Shown: one piece after another, positions 50,945 through 60,000 of the stretch | Numbering within the stretch: the first letter of the stretch is position 1 | Layout of the letters: every line of letters begins with the position of its first letter | Source of the DNA: Crenobacter caeni | GTDB taxonomy: Bacteria > Pseudomonadota > Gammaproteobacteria > Burkholderiales > Chromobacteriaceae | Assembly: GCF_010435965.1 (NCBI RefSeq) | Contig: NZ_JAAGAA010000011.1 | Span: forward strand, 1-64,000 | Reading direction: 5' to 3' | Length of the DNA stretch: 64,000 nt | Notes under the pieces: generated by a model | Told to the model about the DNA's origin: nothing | The model's input: the letters and a program-made list of their open reading frames with translations, nothing else | The model's database searches: none | Position numbers and translations under genes: made by a program

Positions 50945-51946
50945 ATGAAACACGCCGTCGAATTCGACCGCGTCCGCCGCAGCTATGGCGCGGTCAACGC
51001 GGTCGATGATGTCAACCTCGCCATCCGCGAAGGCGAATTCTTCTCCATGCTCGGGCCGTCCGGCTCGGGCAAGACCACCTGCTTGCGCCTGATCGCCGGC
51101 TTCGAGCTGCCGAGTAGCGGCCGCGTGCTGATCGACGGCGTCGACGCCAGCCGCCTGCCGCCGTTCGAGCGCAACGTGAACACCGTGTTCCAGGACTACG
51201 CGCTGTTCCCGACCATGAACGTGCTGGAAAACGTCGCCTACCCGCTGATGATCAAGGGCGTCGCCAAACGCGAGCGGTACGCGCGCGCCGAAGAGGCGCT
51301 GGCGATGGTCGCACTCGATGGCTTTGCCGCGCGCAAGCCCGGCCAGCTCTCCGGCGGCCAGCGCCAGCGTGTGGCGCTGGCGCGCGCGCTGGTCGGCCGC
51401 CCGCGCGTGCTGCTGCTCGACGAACCCTTGGGCGCGCTCGATTTGAAGCTCAGGGAGCAGATGCAGGGCGAACTGAAGGCGCTGCAGCGCCAGCTCGGCA
51501 TCACCTTCGTGTTCGTCACCCACGACCAGTCCGAGGCGCTGTCGATGTCCGACCGCGTCGCGGTGTTTGCCCGTGGCCGCATCGAGCAGGTCGACACCCC
51601 GCAGGCCTTGTATAGCCAGCCGGCCAGCCGCTTCGTCGCCGACTTTGTCGGCACCAGCAACGTGGTCGACGGCGCGCTGGCCGAAACGCTTACCGGCCGC
51701 CGGGGCGCGTTCGCGATCCGCCCCGAGCGCATCCGGCTGGGGCGCTTCGACGGCGCCATCAGCGTACGTGGCGTGGTGCGCGAAGTCGCCTTCCTGGGGC
51801 CGGTCAACCGCGTCGACGTCGAGGTGGCCGGCCGGTACCTGTCAGCGCAACTGCCGAGCTTTTCGCTGCAGATGCCCGAGGTCGGCACCGAGGTCGAGCT
51901 TGCGTGGGAACGTGACGCCGCGCACTGGCTGCCGGAGGCGGCATGA
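50945..51946 (+). CDS. ydcT: ABC transporter ATP-binding protein, YdcT
   Basis: This is the energy-coupling subunit of the importer. The 333-residue protein has Walker A GPSGSGKTT, Q-loop VFQDYALFPTMNV, signature LSGGQRQRVALARAL, Walker B VLLLDEPLGALD, and a C-terminal TOBE domain from about 250. It resembles PotA/PotG ATPases. Its stop overlaps the ydcU start by four bases. Confidence 0.95.
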   Translation: MKHAVEFDRVRRSYGAVNAVDDVNLAIREGEFFSMLGPSGSGKTTCLRLIAGFELPSSGRVLIDGVDASRLPPFERNVNTVFQDYALFPTMNVLENVAYPLMIKGVAKRERYARAEEALAMVALDGFAARKPGQLSGGQRQRVALARALVGRPRVLLLDEPLGALDLKLREQMQGELKALQRQLGITFVFVTHDQSEALSMSDRVAVFARGRIEQVDTPQALYSQPASRFVADFVGTSNVVDGALAETLTGRRGAFAIRPERIRLGRFDGAISVRGVVREVAFLGPVNRVDVEVAGRYLSAQLPSFSLQMPEVGTEVELAWERDAAHWLPEAA

Positions 51947-52896
51947 GCAGCATGGCCATCTCCCCCACCTCCCCGGCCCCCCGCACGTCACTCGCGCGCC
52001 GCGTCTCGGCGCTGCTGTACCGGCGCACCACGCTGGCGCTGCTGTTGCTGCTGACCCCGCCCTTGTTGTGGTTCGGCGTGGTGTACCTGGGTTCGCTGCT
52101 AACGCTGATCGCGCAGAGTTTCTACACCTTCGACGACTTCAGCATGCAGGTGACGCCCGAGTGGACGCTGGCCAACTACCGCGCGCTGCTGGATGCGGCC
52201 AACCTCGACATCGTGCTGCGCACGGTGTCGATGGCGCTGGCGGTGTCGGCGATGAGCGCGCTCTTGGCCTTTCCGCTCGCCTACTACATGGCGCGCTACG
52301 CCAAAGGCAGCGAAAAGGCGTTCTTCTACGTGGCGGTGATGCTGCCGATGTGGGCGAGCTACCTGGTCAAGGTGTACGCGTGGACGGTGCTGCTGGCCAA
52401 GGGCGGCATCAGCTGGTGGCTGATCGACAAGCTCGGCCTCACCCCGCTGTACGAATGGATGCTGACGCTGCCGGGAATAGGCGGCAGCACGCTGTCGACC
52501 TCCAACTTCGGCCGCTTCTGGGTGTTCGTCTACATCTGGCTGCCATTCATGATCCTGCCGATCCAGGCGGCGCTCGAGCGCATCCCGGACAACCTGCTCG
52601 CCGCGTCGTCCGACCTCGGCGCGCGGCCGTGGCAGACCTTCGTCCATATCATCCTGCCGATGGCGGTTCCCGGCGTGGTGGCCGGGTCGATCTTCACCTT
52701 CTCGCTGACGCTGGGCGACTACATCATCCCGCAGCTGATCGGCCCGTCCGGTTTCTACATCGGCAATATGGTGTACAGCATGCAAGGCTCGGTCGGCAAC
52801 ATGCCGATGGCCGCCGCGTTTACCGTGGTGCCCATCGTGCTGATCGGCGTCTACCTGACCCTCGCCAAACGCACGGGAGCCTTCGATGCACTCTGA
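51943..52896 (+). CDS. ydcU: ABC transporter permease, YdcU
   Basis: This is the first permease subunit, 317 residues, with six membrane helices and the ATPase-contacting EAA-type loop ([25 protein letters not shown]). The order after ydcS-ydcT and its PotB/PotH-like pattern place it in the polyamine family. It overlaps ydcT at the start and ydcV by 11 bases at the end. Confidence 0.94.
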   Translation: MSSMAISPTSPAPRTSLARRVSALLYRRTTLALLLLLTPPLLWFGVVYLGSLLTLIAQSFYTFDDFSMQVTPEWTLANYRALLDAANLDIVLRTVSMALAVSAMSALLAFPLAYYMARYAKGSEKAFFYVAVMLPMWASYLVKVYAWTVLLAKGGISWWLIDKLGLTPLYEWMLTLPGIGGSTLSTSNFGRFWVFVYIWLPFMILPIQAALERIPDNLLAASSDLGARPWQTFVHIILPMAVPGVVAGSIFTFSLTLGDYIIPQLIGPSGFYIGNMVYSMQGSVGNMPMAAAFTVVPIVLIGVYLTLAKRTGAFDAL

Positions 52897-53692
52897 ACGC
52901 ACGCCCTGGGCCCTGCGCCTGGCCGCCTACGGCGGCCTCGCCTTCCTGCACTTCCCGATCCTGGTGATCTTCGCCTACGCGTTCAACACCGAGGAGAGCG
53001 CGTTCTCCTTCCCGCTGCAGGGCTTCACCCTGCACTGGTTCGCCGACGCCTTCGCCCGCCAGGACATCTTCGACGCCATCACCGTCTCGCTAAAGGTCGC
53101 CGCCGAGGCGACGGCACTGGCGCTGGTGCTGGGCACGCTCGCCGCGCTCGCGCTGTCCCGGCGCGACTTCTGCGGCAAGAACGGCATCACCCTGCTCTTG
53201 ATCCTGCCGATCGCGCTGCCGGGCATCATCACCGGTATCGCGCTACTGAACGCGTTCAAGGTCGCCGCGCTTGAGCCGGGCATGCTGACCATCGTGGTCG
53301 GCCACGCCACCTTCTGCGTGGTCATCGTCTACAACAACGTCGTCGCGCGGCTCAGGCGCCTGCCCGCCTCGCTGATCGAGGCATCGATGGACCTGGGCGC
53401 CGACAGCTTCCAGAGCTTCCGCCACGTGGTGCTGCCGTCGCTGGCGACGTCCTTGCTGGCCGGCGGCATGCTGGCGTTCGCGCTGTCGTTCGACGAGATC
53501 ATCGTCACCACCTTCACCGCCGGCCATGAAGTGACGCTGCCAATCTGGATGCTCAACCAGTTGGGCCGCCCGCGCGACGTGCCGGTGACCAACGTGGTCG
53601 CCATGCTGGTGATGGCGGTGACCACCCTGCCCATCCTCGGCGCGTGGTACCTGACGCGCGACACCACCGACACCGCCGGCAGCGGCAAATGA
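52886..53692 (+). CDS. ydcV: ABC transporter permease, YdcV
   Basis: This is the second permease subunit, 268 residues, six helices, PotC/PotI-like, with the EAA loop [25 protein letters not shown]. It overlaps ydcU by 11 bases, which implies coupled translation, and patD follows 29 bases after its stop. Confidence 0.94.
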   Translation: MHSERTPWALRLAAYGGLAFLHFPILVIFAYAFNTEESAFSFPLQGFTLHWFADAFARQDIFDAITVSLKVAAEATALALVLGTLAALALSRRDFCGKNGITLLLILPIALPGIITGIALLNAFKVAALEPGMLTIVVGHATFCVVIVYNNVVARLRRLPASLIEASMDLGADSFQSFRHVVLPSLATSLLAGGMLAFALSFDEIIVTTFTAGHEVTLPIWMLNQLGRPRDVPVTNVVAMLVMAVTTLPILGAWYLTRDTTDTAGSGK

Positions 53693-53721
53693 CCCAGTTT
53701 CCACCAGGGGGAGAAGCACCC

Positions 53722-55149
53722 ATGTACGAGCACACCCTATTGATCGGCGGCGAACGCGTCGCCGGCACGGGCGAGACGCAGCCCGTCTACAACCCGGCCA
53801 CCGGCCAGGAAATCGCGCGCATCGCCGAGGCCGGCCCCGAGCAGATAGACGCGGCGGTCGCCGCCGCGCAGGCCGCCTTCCCCGCGTGGCGGCAGACGCA
53901 GGTGAAAGCCCGCGCCGAGGCGCTGCTCGCGCTGGCTAACCGCATCGAAAACCACGCCGAGGAGCTGGCGCGGCTGGAGTCGGACAACTGCGGCAAGCCG
54001 TACGCGGCGGTGCTCGCCGACGAGATGCCGGCCATCGCCGACACCTTCCGCTTCTTCGCCGGCGCCTGCCGCACCCAGCACGGCCAGGCGGCCGGCGAAT
54101 ACCTGGCCGGCCACACCAGCATGATCCGCCGCGATCCCGTTGGCGTGGTCGCGTCGATCGCGCCGTGGAACTACCCGCTGATGATGGCCGCGTGGAAGCT
54201 CGCGCCGGCGCTGGCCGCCGGCAACACCGTGGTGCTCAAGCCGTCCGAGCAGACGCCGCTGACCACGCTCAGGCTGTGCCAGTGGCTCGCCGAGCTGTTC
54301 CCGCCCGGCGTCGTCAACGTGGTGTACGGCCGCGGCGCGACCGTCGGCGCGCCGCTGATCGGCGACGCGCGCGTGCGCATGGTGTCGGTCACCGGTAGCG
54401 TCGCCACCGGCCGCCACGTGCTCGCCGCCGCGCAAAACGGCGTCAAGCGCACCCACCTTGAACTGGGCGGCAAGGCGCCGGTGATCGTGTACGACGACGC
54501 CGACCTTGCCGCAGTGGTCGACGGCATCCGTACCTTCGGCTTCTACAACGCCGGGCAGGACTGCACCGCCGCCTGCCGCCTGTATGTGCACGAGAAGGTG
54601 TACGAACGGCTGGCGGCGGACCTCGCCAGCGCGGTGTCGACCATCAAGGTCGGCACCCAGCACGAGGCCGGCGTCGAGATGGGCCCGGTGATCACCCGCG
54701 AGCACCTCGCCCGCGTCGAGGCCCATGTCGAGCGCGCCCGCGCCCAGCCGCACATCGAATGCCTGACCGGCGGCAACCGCGCAAGCGGCAGCGGCTGGTT
54801 CTTCCAGCCGACCGTGCTCGCCGGTGCGCACCAAAGCGACGAGATCGTGCGGCGCGAAGTGTTCGGCCCGGTCATCAGCCTGACGCCGTTTGGCGACAAC
54901 GACGACGTGATCGCGTGGGCGAACGACTCCGACTACGGCCTCGCCTCCAGCGTGTGGACGCAGAACATCGGCCGCGCGATGGACGCCAGCGCCCGCCTCG
55001 AGTACGGCTGCACCTGGGTCAACACCCACTTCATGCTGGTCAGCGAGATGCCACACGGCGGGCTCAAACAGTCCGGCTACGGCAAGGACATGTCGGTGTA
55101 CGCGCTGGAAGACTACAGCGTCGCCCGCCACGTGATGATCAGGCACTAA
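53722..55149 (+). CDS. patD: Gamma-aminobutyraldehyde dehydrogenase
   Basis: PatD oxidises gamma-aminobutyraldehyde, produced from putrescine, to GABA with NAD. The 475-residue aldehyde dehydrogenase has the cofactor segment [18 protein letters not shown], the general-base Glu in [11 protein letters not shown], and the catalytic Cys in [16 protein letters not shown]. The ATG at 53722 follows GGGGGAG and gives the E. coli PatD (YdcW) length; an ATG 32 bases upstream in the ydcV stop region is the alternative. It completes the ydcSTUV-patD operon. Confidence 0.95.
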   Translation: MYEHTLLIGGERVAGTGETQPVYNPATGQEIARIAEAGPEQIDAAVAAAQAAFPAWRQTQVKARAEALLALANRIENHAEELARLESDNCGKPYAAVLADEMPAIADTFRFFAGACRTQHGQAAGEYLAGHTSMIRRDPVGVVASIAPWNYPLMMAAWKLAPALAAGNTVVLKPSEQTPLTTLRLCQWLAELFPPGVVNVVYGRGATVGAPLIGDARVRMVSVTGSVATGRHVLAAAQNGVKRTHLELGGKAPVIVYDDADLAAVVDGIRTFGFYNAGQDCTAACRLYVHEKVYERLAADLASAVSTIKVGTQHEAGVEMGPVITREHLARVEAHVERARAQPHIECLTGGNRASGSGWFFQPTVLAGAHQSDEIVRREVFGPVISLTPFGDNDDVIAWANDSDYGLASSVWTQNIGRAMDASARLEYGCTWVNTHFMLVSEMPHGGLKQSGYGKDMSVYALEDYSVARHVMIRH

Positions 55150-55155
55150 GCCGTC

Positions 55156-55182
55156 AGGCCGGGGGCGCCCGCCCCCGGCCTT
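55156..55182 (+). terminator. Terminator after patD
   Basis: An 11-bp stem aggccgggggc / gcccccggcct with a 4-base loop follows the patD stop. The T run is only two bases, so efficiency is uncertain. Confidence 0.6.
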
Positions 55183-55275
55183 GCCGCCCCTTGCGCGCAT
55201 CTTCGCAAGAATCGGCTTGTCCGCCGCTGGGCGCCTCCCTATCGTCAGGGTGATCCCGCAGACGGAAGCAATGTC

Positions 55276-56130
55276 ATGAGCGCCAACGATACCGCTACCC
55301 GCCACTACGCCCTGGTCGAGGCGGCGATCCGCCACCTGCGCGCGCACGCGCACGAACAGCCGACGCTGGAAGACCTTGCCCGTGCGGTACACCTCAGCCC
55401 CGGCCACCTGCAGCGGGTGTTTTCCGAGTGGGCCGGCGTCTCGCCCAAGCGCTTTTTGCAGTACCTGAGCAAGCAGCACGCGCTTTCCGCGCTTGCCACA
55501 TCGCAGGACATGCTGAGCGTCACCCACGCGCTGGGCCTCAGCAGTGGCAGCCGTCTGCACGAGCTGATGGTCACCTGCGAGGCGATGACGCCGGGCGAAA
55601 TCCGCGCAGGCGGACAGGGTGTCACCGTCGGCTACGGCTGGGGGCCGTCGCCGTTCGGCGGCGCGCTGATCGGCTGGACGACCCGCGGCGTCTGCCACCT
55701 GGCCTTCGCCGGCGCGCCGCGGGCCGAACTCGAGGCCCGCCTCGCCACCGCGTGGCCGCGGGCAGCGCTCCGGCGCGACGACGCCGCCGCCCGCGCCTGG
55801 CTCGAGCGCGTGTTCGCGCCGGCCACGTCCGGCGCCCCGCTGCCCCTGCTGCTCAAGGGCAGCAACTTCCAGCTAAAGGTGTGGGAAGCACTCTTGGACA
55901 CCGGCTGCGGCCGGCTCGTCTCCTACCGCCAGCTGGCGGGCATGGCCGGAGCGCCGCGCGCGGCCCGCGCCGTCGGCAGCGCGCTCGCCGCCAACGACCT
56001 CGCCTACCTGATCCCCTGCCACCGGGTGATCCGCGAAGGCGGCGAGGTTGGCCAGTACCGCTGGGGCGGCGAGCGCAAGCAGGCGATCCAGCTGTGGGAG
56101 GCCGCCCGCCTGGACGGCGACGGGTGCTGA
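55276..56130 (+). CDS. AraC-type HTH fused to O6-methylguanine-DNA methyltransferase (Ada-like, no N-Ada domain)
   Basis: The protein has 284 residues. Residues 1-110 are an AraC/XylS DNA-binding domain (PTLEDLARAVHLSPGHLQRVFSEWAGVSPKRF). Residues about 115-280 are a methylated-DNA methyltransferase with the alkyl-accepting Cys in LIPCHRVIREGG and the helix FQLKVWEALL. It lacks the N-terminal zinc-binding Cys domain with which Ada senses methyl-phosphotriesters, so methylation-triggered activation as in Ada is not expected. Confidence 0.92.
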   Translation: MSANDTATRHYALVEAAIRHLRAHAHEQPTLEDLARAVHLSPGHLQRVFSEWAGVSPKRFLQYLSKQHALSALATSQDMLSVTHALGLSSGSRLHELMVTCEAMTPGEIRAGGQGVTVGYGWGPSPFGGALIGWTTRGVCHLAFAGAPRAELEARLATAWPRAALRRDDAAARAWLERVFAPATSGAPLPLLLKGSNFQLKVWEALLDTGCGRLVSYRQLAGMAGAPRAARAVGSALAANDLAYLIPCHRVIREGGEVGQYRWGGERKQAIQLWEAARLDGDGC

Positions 56131-56140
56131 TACAAAAACC

Positions 56141-56166
56141 GGGCGGGTTTCCCCCGGCCGCCCTTT
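56141..56166 (+). terminator. Possible weak terminator after the methyltransferase gene
   Basis: gggcgg / ccgccc stem with a long loop and three T residues, immediately before the phoB promoter region. Weak support. Confidence 0.35.
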
Positions 56167-56174
56167 GCGTCAAA

Positions 56175-56192
56175 CTGTCATCTTTCTGTAAT
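56175..56192 (+). promoter_or_regulatory. PHO box upstream of phoB
   Basis: CTGTCAT and CTGTAAT lie in direct repeat with a 4-base spacer, one base off the E. coli PhoB consensus pair. A TTATCC hexamer about 10 bases downstream is a plausible -10 box. This indicates autoregulation of phoBR by PhoB under phosphate limitation. Confidence 0.85.
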
Positions 56193-56240
56193 GCCCCGTC
56201 CTTATCCTTGCGCTGACCATAGAACGGGAACGTCTCGCAC

Positions 56241-56930
56241 ATGCCAGCCAATATCCTGCTCGTCGAAGACGAGCCGGCGATCCAGGAACTGATCGCCTTC
56301 AACCTGACCCAGGCCGGTCACCACGTGCTGCGCGCAGGCAGCGCCGAGGCCGCGCATACGCTGATCAACAGCGCGCTGCCCGACCTGATCCTGCTCGACT
56401 GGATGCTGCCCGGCGCGTCCGGCGTCGATATCGCGCGCCGCCTGCGCAGTGACGAGCGCACCCGGCAGATTCCGATCATCATGCTGACCGCGCGCTCGGA
56501 CGAGCAGGACAAGGTGGTCGGGCTGGAGACCGGCGCCGACGACTACATCACCAAGCCGTTCTCGCCGCGCGAGCTGCTCGCCCGCATCAAGGCGGTGCTG
56601 CGCCGGCGCGCACCGCAGATGACCGACGACGCGGTCGAGGTGAACGGCCTCAGGCTGGATCCGGTCACCCACCGCGTCAGCGTCGGCGGCCAGCCGCTCG
56701 ACCTCGGCCCGACCGAGTTCCGCCTGCTGCACTTCTTCATGACCCACCCCGAGCGCGTACACTCGCGCACCCAGCTGCTCGACCAGGTGTGGGGTGACCA
56801 CGTGTTCGTCGAGGAGCGCACGGTCGACGTGCATATCCGCCGCCTGCGCGGCGCGCTGGAAGCCACCGGCCACGACGCGCTGGTGCAGACCGTGCGCGGC
56901 GCCGGCTACCGTTTCTCCAAGGAAGCCTGA
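56241..56930 (+). CDS. phoB: Phosphate regulon response regulator PhoB
   Basis: The 229-residue OmpR-type regulator has a receiver domain with the acidic pair in LLVEDEPAI, phosphoacceptor Asp in [10 protein letters not shown] and Lys in [10 protein letters not shown], then a winged helix with [13 protein letters not shown] and [12 protein letters not shown]. It is preceded by a PHO box and followed 7 bases later by phoR. Confidence 0.96.
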   Translation: MPANILLVEDEPAIQELIAFNLTQAGHHVLRAGSAEAAHTLINSALPDLILLDWMLPGASGVDIARRLRSDERTRQIPIIMLTARSDEQDKVVGLETGADDYITKPFSPRELLARIKAVLRRRAPQMTDDAVEVNGLRLDPVTHRVSVGGQPLDLGPTEFRLLHFFMTHPERVHSRTQLLDQVWGDHVFVEERTVDVHIRRLRGALEATGHDALVQTVRGAGYRFSKEA

Positions 56931-56937
56931 GGTCAGC

Positions 56938-58260
56938 TTGCGGGAATTCGTCCAACGATCGCTGTCGATCGCGCTCTTCGTCACGCTGGGCGCGCTGGCC
57001 CTGGCGCTCGCCTTCGGCGCGGCCGTCGCGCTTGCCGCCGCGCTCGCCGCCACCCTCGTCTGGCTGGGCTTTCACCTGTGGCATGTCGCGCGGCTGATCG
57101 CGTGGATGCAGCACCCCAGCCCCTACCATATGCCCGAGGGCTACGGCTCGTGGCACGCGGTGTTCATGGGGCTGTACCGCCAGGCGCGCAAGCAGCATGA
57201 AGGGCGCAAGAAGCTCGCCGGCACGCTCGAGCGCTTCACCAGCGCGGGCGAGGCGATGCCCGACGGCGTGCTGGTGCTCGATGAACACGAGCGCATCGAG
57301 TGGATGAACCCGATGGCGGTCGAACATTTCGGCCTCGACCGCAAGCGCGACACCGGCAGTCAGGTGCTCAACCTGATCCGCCACCCGGCGTTCCACGGCT
57401 ACCTCGCCGCCGGCCGCTTCAACCAGCCGCTGACGCTGGTCACCGGCCACGCGCGCGAACGCGTGCTGTCGATCCAGCTGGTGCCGTTCGATTTGTCGCG
57501 CAAGCTGCTGCTCTCGCGCGACATCACCCAGCTCGAACGCGTGCAGACCGTGCACCGCGACTTCGTCGCCAACGTCTCGCACGAATTGCGCACGCCGCTG
57601 ACCGTGGTCGGCGGCTTTATCGAGACGCTGTCCGACATGGACCATGTCGACGACGCCACGCTGCGCCAGTTCCTGCCGATGATGCTCGAACAGTCGCGCC
57701 GCATGCAGCGGCTGGTCGAGGACCTGCTGGCACTATCCCGGCTGGAAAACGAACCGAGGCAGACCGAACTCGAACGCGTCGACATGGCTGCACTGATGAA
57801 CACCTTGCGCGTCGAGGCCGAAGGCCTGTCGCAGGGCCGCCACCGCGTCGAGGTGCTCGACGCCGCACCCGACGCACTGTGGGGCAATCCGTTCGAATTG
57901 CACTCGGCGTTCGGCAACCTGGTGTCGAACGCGGTGCGCTACACGCCGGAGGGCGGCCGCATCACGCTCGCGTGGCGCGCCGGCCCCGACGGCGGGCGCT
58001 TCACCGTCACCGACACCGGCATCGGCATCCCGCGCGAGCATATCCCGCGCCTGACCGAGCGCTTCTACCGGGTCGACCGCGGCCGCTCGCGTGCCAGTGG
58101 CGGCACCGGGCTGGGTCTCGCCATCGTCAAGCATGTGCTGGCACGCCACCGCGCGCGCCTGGACGTAGAGAGCAAACCCGACCAGGGCAGCAGCTTCAGC
58201 GTCAGCTTCACCCGCGAACAACTGTGTGGGGCGGCAAAGACGGGGACAGACCCGGCCTGA
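56938..58260 (+). CDS. phoR: Phosphate regulon sensor histidine kinase PhoR
   Basis: The 440-residue kinase has two N-terminal membrane helices, a PAS domain at about 100-200 (DGVLVLDEHERIEWMNP), the phosphorylated His in VANVSHELRTPLTVVGG, and an ATPase domain with the N box GNLVSNAVRYTP, DTGIGIP and GGTGLGLAIV. There is no large periplasmic domain, as usual for PhoR. The TTG at 56938 with GAGG upstream is the likely start; frames upstream overlap phoB. Confidence 0.95.
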   Translation: MREFVQRSLSIALFVTLGALALALAFGAAVALAAALAATLVWLGFHLWHVARLIAWMQHPSPYHMPEGYGSWHAVFMGLYRQARKQHEGRKKLAGTLERFTSAGEAMPDGVLVLDEHERIEWMNPMAVEHFGLDRKRDTGSQVLNLIRHPAFHGYLAAGRFNQPLTLVTGHARERVLSIQLVPFDLSRKLLLSRDITQLERVQTVHRDFVANVSHELRTPLTVVGGFIETLSDMDHVDDATLRQFLPMMLEQSRRMQRLVEDLLALSRLENEPRQTELERVDMAALMNTLRVEAEGLSQGRHRVEVLDAAPDALWGNPFELHSAFGNLVSNAVRYTPEGGRITLAWRAGPDGGRFTVTDTGIGIPREHIPRLTERFYRVDRGRSRASGGTGLGLAIVKHVLARHRARLDVESKPDQGSSFSVSFTREQLCGAAKTGTDPA

Positions 58261-58343
58261 GCATTCCGGCGCAACAATTCCTCCTGATGACTTACGGGTG
58301 TCTATAGCAGATGGGCAACACCTATGTTTCACAGGAGACCATC

Positions 58344-59831
58344 ATGCATAATGCGCCAAAAAAAGCCGCTCCCATCCGGAACCTGTCCCTGCTCGCGCTG
58401 GGTAGCCTCACCCTCGCCGGCTGCCTGGGGTCCGGCACCGGGGACATCCCCAGCAGCATCGAAATCAAGACGTCCGGCCAGAGCGCGTCGGACAGTCCCG
58501 CCACCCCGTTCACGGTCACGTCTGTCAAGCCAGCCACCCCGTTCAGTACAACCACGGCAAACCTGGCGATCACACCCACTGTCGGCACATCGACCAGCAC
58601 GGGTAGCACGTCCACCAACCCGTTTATCGTAGACGCTACCAACCTTGCCGCCTTGTCCGGTACCGGCGCGTCCAGCTTTTCGATTACCCCGACGCTGACG
58701 TCCACCTCAAGTAGCAACAACAGCACCCTCTCCGCCCAGTTTTACGCGGCACTGAACACGTTTTTCTCCAATGCCAACCTGTACGGTTTCCTAGCCAATT
58801 ACTTCAACCCGTCTTGCCAGAATGCATTCGGGACTTTCAGCCCCGGCAACTGGCCGGGGGCTTGCTGGCGGCCATTTAACAGCAGCAGTCCGTTCAACCG
58901 CCCCATCCCCGCCAATCCCACAATTGCCAGCAACTCCGCCCAGATCGTTGCATGGCTCAATAGTGGCACCGGCACCCCAAACGACCTGCAGGTGATCGAT
59001 GACTCGGTGGCGCCGCAACTCGACTACGGCCATCCGACCTACTACTCCAGCCCGACCGACCCAGTATTCACTGTCCAGTACTCATACAGCTGGGGGGCGT
59101 CAACGACACTGCCGGCGGGCTCTACGCTGCGCATCCCCGATGCAGCCAAGCCCGCCGGCGGCGAAGATGGCCATATGACCGTCGTCGATCAGGCCAACGG
59201 AATGGTCTACAGCTTTTGGTCTGTTACCAGCAAACCTGCTGGTGGCGGCATCCTGCAAGTCGGCGGGGGGGGCGCTGCCAGCATCAACGGCACTGGCATC
59301 AGCCCCAACCTGCAAGACACGGTCGGCACGACCTCGGCCGGCTACAGCAACCTCGCCGGCATCATCCGCGCGCAGGAGCTGATCGATGGCCAGATCAACC
59401 ATGCGCTGTTCGTCAACATCAGTTGCTCGGCCAGCACCTTTGTCTACCCGGCGGTCGAGGTGGCTTACCAGTGTCCGAATAACCCAGGAATCCCCAACGG
59501 TACCCACTTCTACCTTGATTACACCCTTGACGAGATCAACGCACTGGCAGTGCCCAACTGGAAGAAAACCATCCTGCGCGCAATGGCGACCTACGGCATG
59601 TACGTCGGCGACACCTCCGGGCCGGGAGGTGCAACCTGGGCGCTGGAGGTCGAGTCCGGCCAGACCTATCTCAGCCTGGGTTACCCGCAACCCTTGGTGA
59701 CCTTCGCCCAGTTGAACAACATCCCGTTCGCCAACGGCCAGCAGTATCGCTTTCCCCTGCAGGCGGGAGTGGACTGGACCCGCCTGAAGGTGCTCGACCC
59801 TTGCGTCGCGCAGGGCACCTGCAGCAACTGA
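58344..59831 (+). CDS. Large secreted lipoprotein of unknown function, lower GC than neighbours
   Basis: The 495-residue protein has a lipoprotein signal (LSLLALGSLTLAGC, Cys27), a Ser/Thr-rich stretch at about 28-135, and a globular domain of about 350 residues. The domain contains NSSSPFNRPIPANPTIASNS, LRIPDAAKPAGGEDGHMTVV, MVYSFWSVTS, LIDGQINHALFVNI and a closing YGMYVGDTSG segment. That pattern recalls secreted proteins frequent in actinomycetes, but no function is established. Base composition is visibly less GC-rich than phoR and tal, with more A/T third positions, suggesting transfer. AGGAG precedes the ATG; the gene stands alone. Confidence 0.75.
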   Translation: MHNAPKKAAPIRNLSLLALGSLTLAGCLGSGTGDIPSSIEIKTSGQSASDSPATPFTVTSVKPATPFSTTTANLAITPTVGTSTSTGSTSTNPFIVDATNLAALSGTGASSFSITPTLTSTSSSNNSTLSAQFYAALNTFFSNANLYGFLANYFNPSCQNAFGTFSPGNWPGACWRPFNSSSPFNRPIPANPTIASNSAQIVAWLNSGTGTPNDLQVIDDSVAPQLDYGHPTYYSSPTDPVFTVQYSYSWGASTTLPAGSTLRIPDAAKPAGGEDGHMTVVDQANGMVYSFWSVTSKPAGGGILQVGGGGAASINGTGISPNLQDTVGTTSAGYSNLAGIIRAQELIDGQINHALFVNISCSASTFVYPAVEVAYQCPNNPGIPNGTHFYLDYTLDEINALAVPNWKKTILRAMATYGMYVGDTSGPGGATWALEVESGQTYLSLGYPQPLVTFAQLNNIPFANGQQYRFPLQAGVDWTRLKVLDPCVAQGTCSN

Positions 59832-59934
59832 CCCGGCTTGCCCCACCCTCAGCTTCTTGCGGGCGGTGCACCCCGCAAATGCAACACTTCCGGCACGCGG
59901 CGGGCGCCACAGCGGTGCCTGCCGTTGCCGGCGC

Positions 59935-59964
59935 TTGGCAGCGTCCGCGCGTCGGGGCTAGCAT
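59935..59964 (+). promoter_or_regulatory. Candidate promoter of the transaldolase gene
   Basis: TTGGCA (59935-59940) and TAGCAT (59959-59964) are spaced by 18 bases, about 36 bases before the ATG. Confidence 0.5.
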
Positions 59965-60000
59965 TACGCTCCAGAGACAAGACCACATAAAGACAAAAGC

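Noticed and set aside
49625-51523. 632-codon minus-strand open frame opposite ydcS and ydcT
   Set aside because: Antisense shadow; both plus-strand genes have clear motifs and ribosome sites.
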